Assembly: GCF_026625985.1 (NCBI RefSeq) | Contig: NZ_CP113116.1 | Span: 2,666,001 to 2,730,000, forward strand | Length of the DNA stretch: 64,000 nucleotides | From: Mycobacterium sp. Aquia_213 | Lineage (GTDB): Bacteria > Actinomycetota > Actinomycetes > Mycobacteriales > Mycobacteriaceae | Reading direction: 5' to 3' | Shown: piece after piece, positions 60,861 to 64,000 of the stretch | Layout of the letters: each line of letters begins with the position of its first letter | Position numbering within the stretch: position 1 is the first letter of the stretch | Program-made: the position numbers and the translations under genes | Notes under the pieces: generated by a model | The model's input: only the letters and a program-made list of their open reading frames with translations | The model's database searches: none | What the model was told of the DNA's origin: nothing

Positions 60861-62122
60861 GAGAGGTGAAGGGGCAATCGGACATAGGCGTGGGTCAGCA
60901 GGCTCGCGGTCTGCTTGGTGCCGGGGTCCTCGGTCAGGGCGATCGTCTGGTAACGATCGAGCACGGCGTTGAGTACCGCCATGACCTCCAGGCGGGCCAG
61001 CGAAGCGCCGAGGCAGAAGTGCAGTCCGTGCCCCAGCGACAGCTGCTGGCGGATGTTCGGCCGGTCGATGTCGAGTCGATCCGGATTCGGAAACACCGCG
61101 GGATCCCGGTTGGCCGAACCGAAGAACAACGCCACCCACTCCCCTTTGCGGATCAGCTTGCCGTCGATCTCGACATCGCGGGTCGCGATGCGGAACAGTC
61201 GTTGCGGTGGCCCGTCGAGTCGAAGTGTCTCCTCGACAAAGAGATTCAGCAGAGTTCGGTCGGCGCGCAGGCGCGCCTGAACCTCGGGCTCCCGCGCCAG
61301 CGCGTGCAGTAGGTTGCCGATCAGAAAGGTCGTGGTTTCGCTGCCCGCCACCACGAGGGTGACGCAGAACCGCACGATTTCCTCCGGGGTCAGACGCTGC
61401 CCGTCCACCTCGGCGCGCAGCAGCGCCGAAATCAGGTCTTCGGCGTCCTCCACTCCCTCGCTGTCATCGCCGATCTCCCGCTCGGCCAGCCGGGCGGTGT
61501 GCTCGGCGAGGCGAGTGGCGAACGTCGTGACCATCTCCTCGTTGCTGGCGATGCGCTCCTCGGGGGTGAGCGATGACGAGAGCATGAAGGCGTTGGCCCA
61601 CCGCCGAAACCGGACGTGGTCGCCGTCGGGCAATCCCAGCAGGCGCACCATCGCCCGGGTCGGAACCTCGGCGGCGAATTCCATCACCTCCGCGGTCCCG
61701 TCGCTGCCGTCGTCGAGTGACTCGAGCAGCTGCGGGATCAGCTCGCCCAGCCAACCCTCGAGCTTCTTGACGCGGCGCGGGGAGAACGCCTGGCTGACCA
61801 GCTTTCGTTCCACCTCGTGCTTGGGCGGATCGGTGTTGACGAGCATCAGGCTCGGCGCCGACGAGGCCTCTTGCAGGGGATCGCGCGACGAGAAGGTCGT
61901 GCTGTCCTTGGCGGCCTCGAAGACCTGGTTGTACCGGAAGAGTGCCCACGCGGTCACGGGCTCGTCGGCGCCGGGAATGGTTCCCGGCGGCCAATCCCGA
62001 TACCCCGCAACGGGTGAGAGATTTCTCAGCTGTTCGTACAGCGGATACGGATTGGCGACGCCAACTGGGGTGGGAAGTAATTCGATGGCTGAAACCGTTT
62101 CCGAAACGGACGCTGAGGACAT
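60857..62122 (-). CDS. Cytochrome P450
   Basis: A 421-aa bacterial class I P450. The I-helix oxygen-binding site is VVAGSETTTFL, the ExxR pair is in EETLRLDG, and the haem Cys370 lies in SLGHGLHFCLGASLAR, where Leu replaces the usual Phe at the start of the Cys loop. The PERF-like NPDRLDIDRP is present. ATG at 62122 with AGAGG upstream is preferred to 62152. The nearest neighbours are a NTF2-like protein and a ferredoxin in tight overlap, and the mce operon is beyond. A lipid or steroid substrate is likely but not shown. Confidence 0.95.
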   Translation of the reverse strand: MSSASVSETVSAIELLPTPVGVANPYPLYEQLRNLSPVAGYRDWPPGTIPGADEPVTAWALFRYNQVFEAAKDSTTFSSRDPLQEASSAPSLMLVNTDPPKHEVERKLVSQAFSPRRVKKLEGWLGELIPQLLESLDDGSDGTAEVMEFAAEVPTRAMVRLLGLPDGDHVRFRRWANAFMLSSSLTPEERIASNEEMVTTFATRLAEHTARLAEREIGDDSEGVEDAEDLISALLRAEVDGQRLTPEEIVRFCVTLVVAGSETTTFLIGNLLHALAREPEVQARLRADRTLLNLFVEETLRLDGPPQRLFRIATRDVEIDGKLIRKGEWVALFFGSANRDPAVFPNPDRLDIDRPNIRQQLSLGHGLHFCLGASLARLEVMAVLNAVLDRYQTIALTEDPGTKQTASLLTHAYVRLPLHLS

Positions 62123-62237
62123 GCGATCAGCCTCTGTCAGTTGCGGCGGCAAATCGATCCCCCGTTGGAGGGGACTCCTGCCCCCTTACGAGGTGAATTT
62201 CTGATTTCCGTCATGCCACGGCGCTTCCCGGAGGACA

Positions 62238-63452
62238 GTGAGCATCGTGATTGGTGTCAACGTTGACGATGTCGATTCCGGCATACTCGATCCCCCCGCG
62301 CCCAACGCGCTGGCCGACGGCAACCACCCCGGCTGGGCGTCGCGTCCGGCCAGGGAATCGGATGCCGCGCGCCGCTACCGCGAGGCATTTCAGGAATGCG
62401 AGGTCGATCCCACCGATGACCCGTTGGCGGTGGTGGCCGAGGCCATCGACACCAAGGCGGCGATCGTGCGTAATGCGTTGGAGCCGCACGGGGATGAGCA
62501 CGCGCTCAATGCGCTCGACGGGCTGCTGGACCTGTGCGCGCTGGAACGGGAGCTGATCGAGGACGGCGCCAAGCGGCGCACGTTCGCGTTGCTCGCCGTG
62601 CAGGAGGGCTTGAGCAAGCTGCGCGCCGTCGATGACGTCGCGACGATCGTCGACCGGGCGCCGCGCGAGATGGTGGAGTCGTGTGGATTCGACCGCGCCG
62701 TGCTCTTTCGCGTGCACGAGGGCCGAATGGTGATGGAATCAGCCTATTTCGGTGAGGACACCGAGGGCGCAGAGAAGATGGTGGCCTTCGCGCAGTCGGT
62801 CGCACCCCTGCTGGATCACATGCTGATAGAAACGCAGATGATCCGTCGCCACGCGCCCGCGATCGTGCGAGACGCCCGCAACGACCCACGGGTCAATCGG
62901 CCGATCATCGATTTCTCGTTGACGCATTCGTACTGTGCGGCTCCGATCATGCCGACGGGCAAGGTGATTGGGTTCCTGCACGCCGACCGCCTCTACTCGG
63001 GCCGCATTGTCGACGAGATCGACCGCGACACGGTGTGGGCGTTCGCCGAGGGGTTCGGTTACGCCTACGAACGCACGGTCTTGCTGGAGCGAATGCGACG
63101 CCAGCACGACGAAGTCCAGCGTGCGCTGGCGTCCGCGGACCTGGCGGCTCGCGCGCTGCAGGACGCGGATCTGGACTTGCGCAAGATCGAGCCGGTCGAG
63201 CGCAGCCCCGCCGCACGGTCATTGGCCGAGGTGCAGACCCGGGTGATGACGATGCTGACGCGTCGTGAGGTCGAGGTCCTTCGCCTGATGGCGGCCGGCC
63301 GCACCAATCAGCAGATCGCCGATGAGCTGGTGATCTCGGCGGGCACGGTCAAGTCTCACGTCAAGAGGGTGCTGCGCAAGCTGAACGCGACCAACCGCGC
63401 GGAGGCGGCGTCGGCGTATGTGCGGCTGGCCAGTGTGCCCGAAGTAGGTTGA
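62238..63452 (+). CDS. GAF-LuxR family transcriptional regulator
   Basis: A 404-aa regulator. Residues 1-115 or so are uncharacterised. A GAF-like sensor covers about 120-270 (ALLAVQEGLSKLRAVDDVATIVDRAP, YCAAPIMPTGKVIGFLHADR). A coiled linker (ERMRRQHDEVQRALASADLAARALQDADLDLRKIE) leads to a C-terminal LuxR HTH, LTRREVEVLRLMAAGRTNQQIADELVISAGTVKSHVKRVLRKLNATNRAEAA. The start is GTG at 62238 (GGAGG just 3 nt upstream) or GTG at 62247. It diverges from the P450 gene across 115 bp and probably controls the P450-mce block. Confidence 0.9.
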   Translation: MSIVIGVNVDDVDSGILDPPAPNALADGNHPGWASRPARESDAARRYREAFQECEVDPTDDPLAVVAEAIDTKAAIVRNALEPHGDEHALNALDGLLDLCALERELIEDGAKRRTFALLAVQEGLSKLRAVDDVATIVDRAPREMVESCGFDRAVLFRVHEGRMVMESAYFGEDTEGAEKMVAFAQSVAPLLDHMLIETQMIRRHAPAIVRDARNDPRVNRPIIDFSLTHSYCAAPIMPTGKVIGFLHADRLYSGRIVDEIDRDTVWAFAEGFGYAYERTVLLERMRRQHDEVQRALASADLAARALQDADLDLRKIEPVERSPAARSLAEVQTRVMTMLTRREVEVLRLMAAGRTNQQIADELVISAGTVKSHVKRVLRKLNATNRAEAASAYVRLASVPEVG

Positions 63453-63455
63453 TGC

Positions 63456-64000
63456 TCAGACGTTATCGGCGTTTCCGAGCAAGACGTCGTACGGCTTCGC
63501 CTCGCGTCCGCCGGACAGGTCCAGGTGTATCGTCTTGACCTCCGTGTAGGCATCGAGGGCATCGGGGCCCAGTTCGCGCCCGATTCCGCTTTGCTTGTAG
63601 CCGCCGAACGGCAGTCGGCAGTTGATCTGGTGGGCGTCGTTGATCCACACGCTGCCGGTCCGAATCTGTTCGGCCATCGCCAATCCCCTGGCGTTGTCGG
63701 ACGTCCAAATGCTTGCTGCCAGACCGTAGTCGCTGTCGTTGGCGATCGCGACGGCTTGTTCGTCGTCGTCATACGGGATGACCACGAGCACCGGGCCGAA
63801 GACTTCTTCGCGCGCGATCGTCATTTCGTTGGTGACCCCGGTGAGAATCGTTGGCGCGACCCAGAATCCCTTGTCGAATGATCCACCCGTGATCGCTTGT
63901 CCACCGAGTGCGACGCCGGCGCCGGCCGCGCGCGCCTCGTCGATGTGGTTCAGGATGCGAATGCGCTGGGCCGCGTCGATCACCGGACCCAAATCGGTAT
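63456..64000 (-). CDS. NAD(P)-dependent aldehyde dehydrogenase (partial, N-terminus outside window)
   Basis: The C-terminal 180 residues of an ALDH. Visible: the GFWVAPTIL block, the REEVFGPVLVVIPYDDDEQAVAIANDSDYGLAASIW segment that binds the coenzyme ribose and lines the tunnel, RTGSVWINDAHQINCRLPFGGYKQSGIGRELG, and an end that reads LSGGREAKPYDVLLGN. The catalytic Cys and Glu lie to the right of the window. It is separate from the ALDH at 38622. It starts 3 nt after the LuxR stop on the opposite strand. An aldehyde-oxidising step next to the P450 is suggestive. Confidence 0.92.
   Translation of the reverse strand, partial: TDLGPVIDAAQRIRILNHIDEARAAGAGVALGGQAITGGSFDKGFWVAPTILTGVTNEMTIAREEVFGPVLVVIPYDDDEQAVAIANDSDYGLAASIWTSDNARGLAMAEQIRTGSVWINDAHQINCRLPFGGYKQSGIGRELGPDALDAYTEVKTIHLDLSGGREAKPYDVLLGNADNV

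Overview
The window is chromosomal DNA of a high-GC actinobacterium, almost certainly a non-tuberculous Mycobacterium. The case rests on a complete mce operon (yrbEA, yrbEB, mceA-F and two Mce-associated membrane proteins), a furA-katG pair with the mycobacterial furA promoter layout, a PE35-like protein with a YxxxD secretion motif, cutinase-like proteins, DUF732, DUF1906 and DUF4333 exported proteins, several F420-type oxidoreductases and an LCM-family methyltransferase. I saw no tRNA, rRNA, CRISPR array, insertion sequence or phage gene. Species cannot be assigned; the overall gene order is not the one I remember for M. tuberculosis.

Layout. 1-13.9 kb: the end of an ornithine-decarboxylase-type gene, a membrane diguanylate cyclase, an epoxide-hydrolase-like protein, lactate permease, glucose-6-phosphate dehydrogenase, an F420-type oxidoreductase, two cutinases, a GT1 glycosyltransferase, a DMT transporter, a thioredoxin-like protein, a MOSC protein and an FDOR protein. 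13.9-16.8 kb: furA-katG, with an apparently leaderless furA and a hairpin terminator after katG. 16.8-23.1 kb: hydrolases, a DUF1906 Tat protein, a GMC oxidoreductase, and an SDR/SRPBCC pair divergent from a TetR regulator with clear dyad operators. 23.1-27.2 kb: a strong promoter/operator followed by GT4, methyltransferase and alpha/alpha-barrel genes in overlapping order, facing a second methyltransferase. 27.2-38.6 kb: a third cutinase, GDPD, an AhpD-like/GntR pair, small membrane genes, a GH16 glucanase, a cysteine-rich secreted protein, an F420-type oxidoreductase, an LCM methyltransferase, an MDR oxidoreductase and a CycA-like permease. 38.6-48.4 kb: aldehyde dehydrogenase, hydroxyacid-oxoacid transhydrogenase, SDR, epoxide-hydrolase-like protein, an orphan PE protein, an acyl-CoA-dehydrogenase-like flavoprotein, a stop-interrupted NYN nuclease gene, nitronate monooxygenase and exported proteins.

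48.4-64 kb is the most coherent block. Read on the minus strand it is P450 > NTF2-like > [3Fe-4S] ferredoxin > yrbEA-yrbEB-mceABCDEF > two Mas proteins > DUF732 > CAP-domain protein, with many 1-4 nt overlaps. A GAF-LuxR regulator diverges from the P450, and an aldehyde dehydrogenase (cut by the window end) lies just beyond it. My reading is a lipid or sterol-like substrate import system with its own oxidation module. That link is inferred from gene order and has not been shown.

The best candidates for something under-described are the GT4-methyltransferase-barrel-methyltransferase cluster, the P450/mce cassette, the orphan PE35-like protein and the TAG-split NYN gene.
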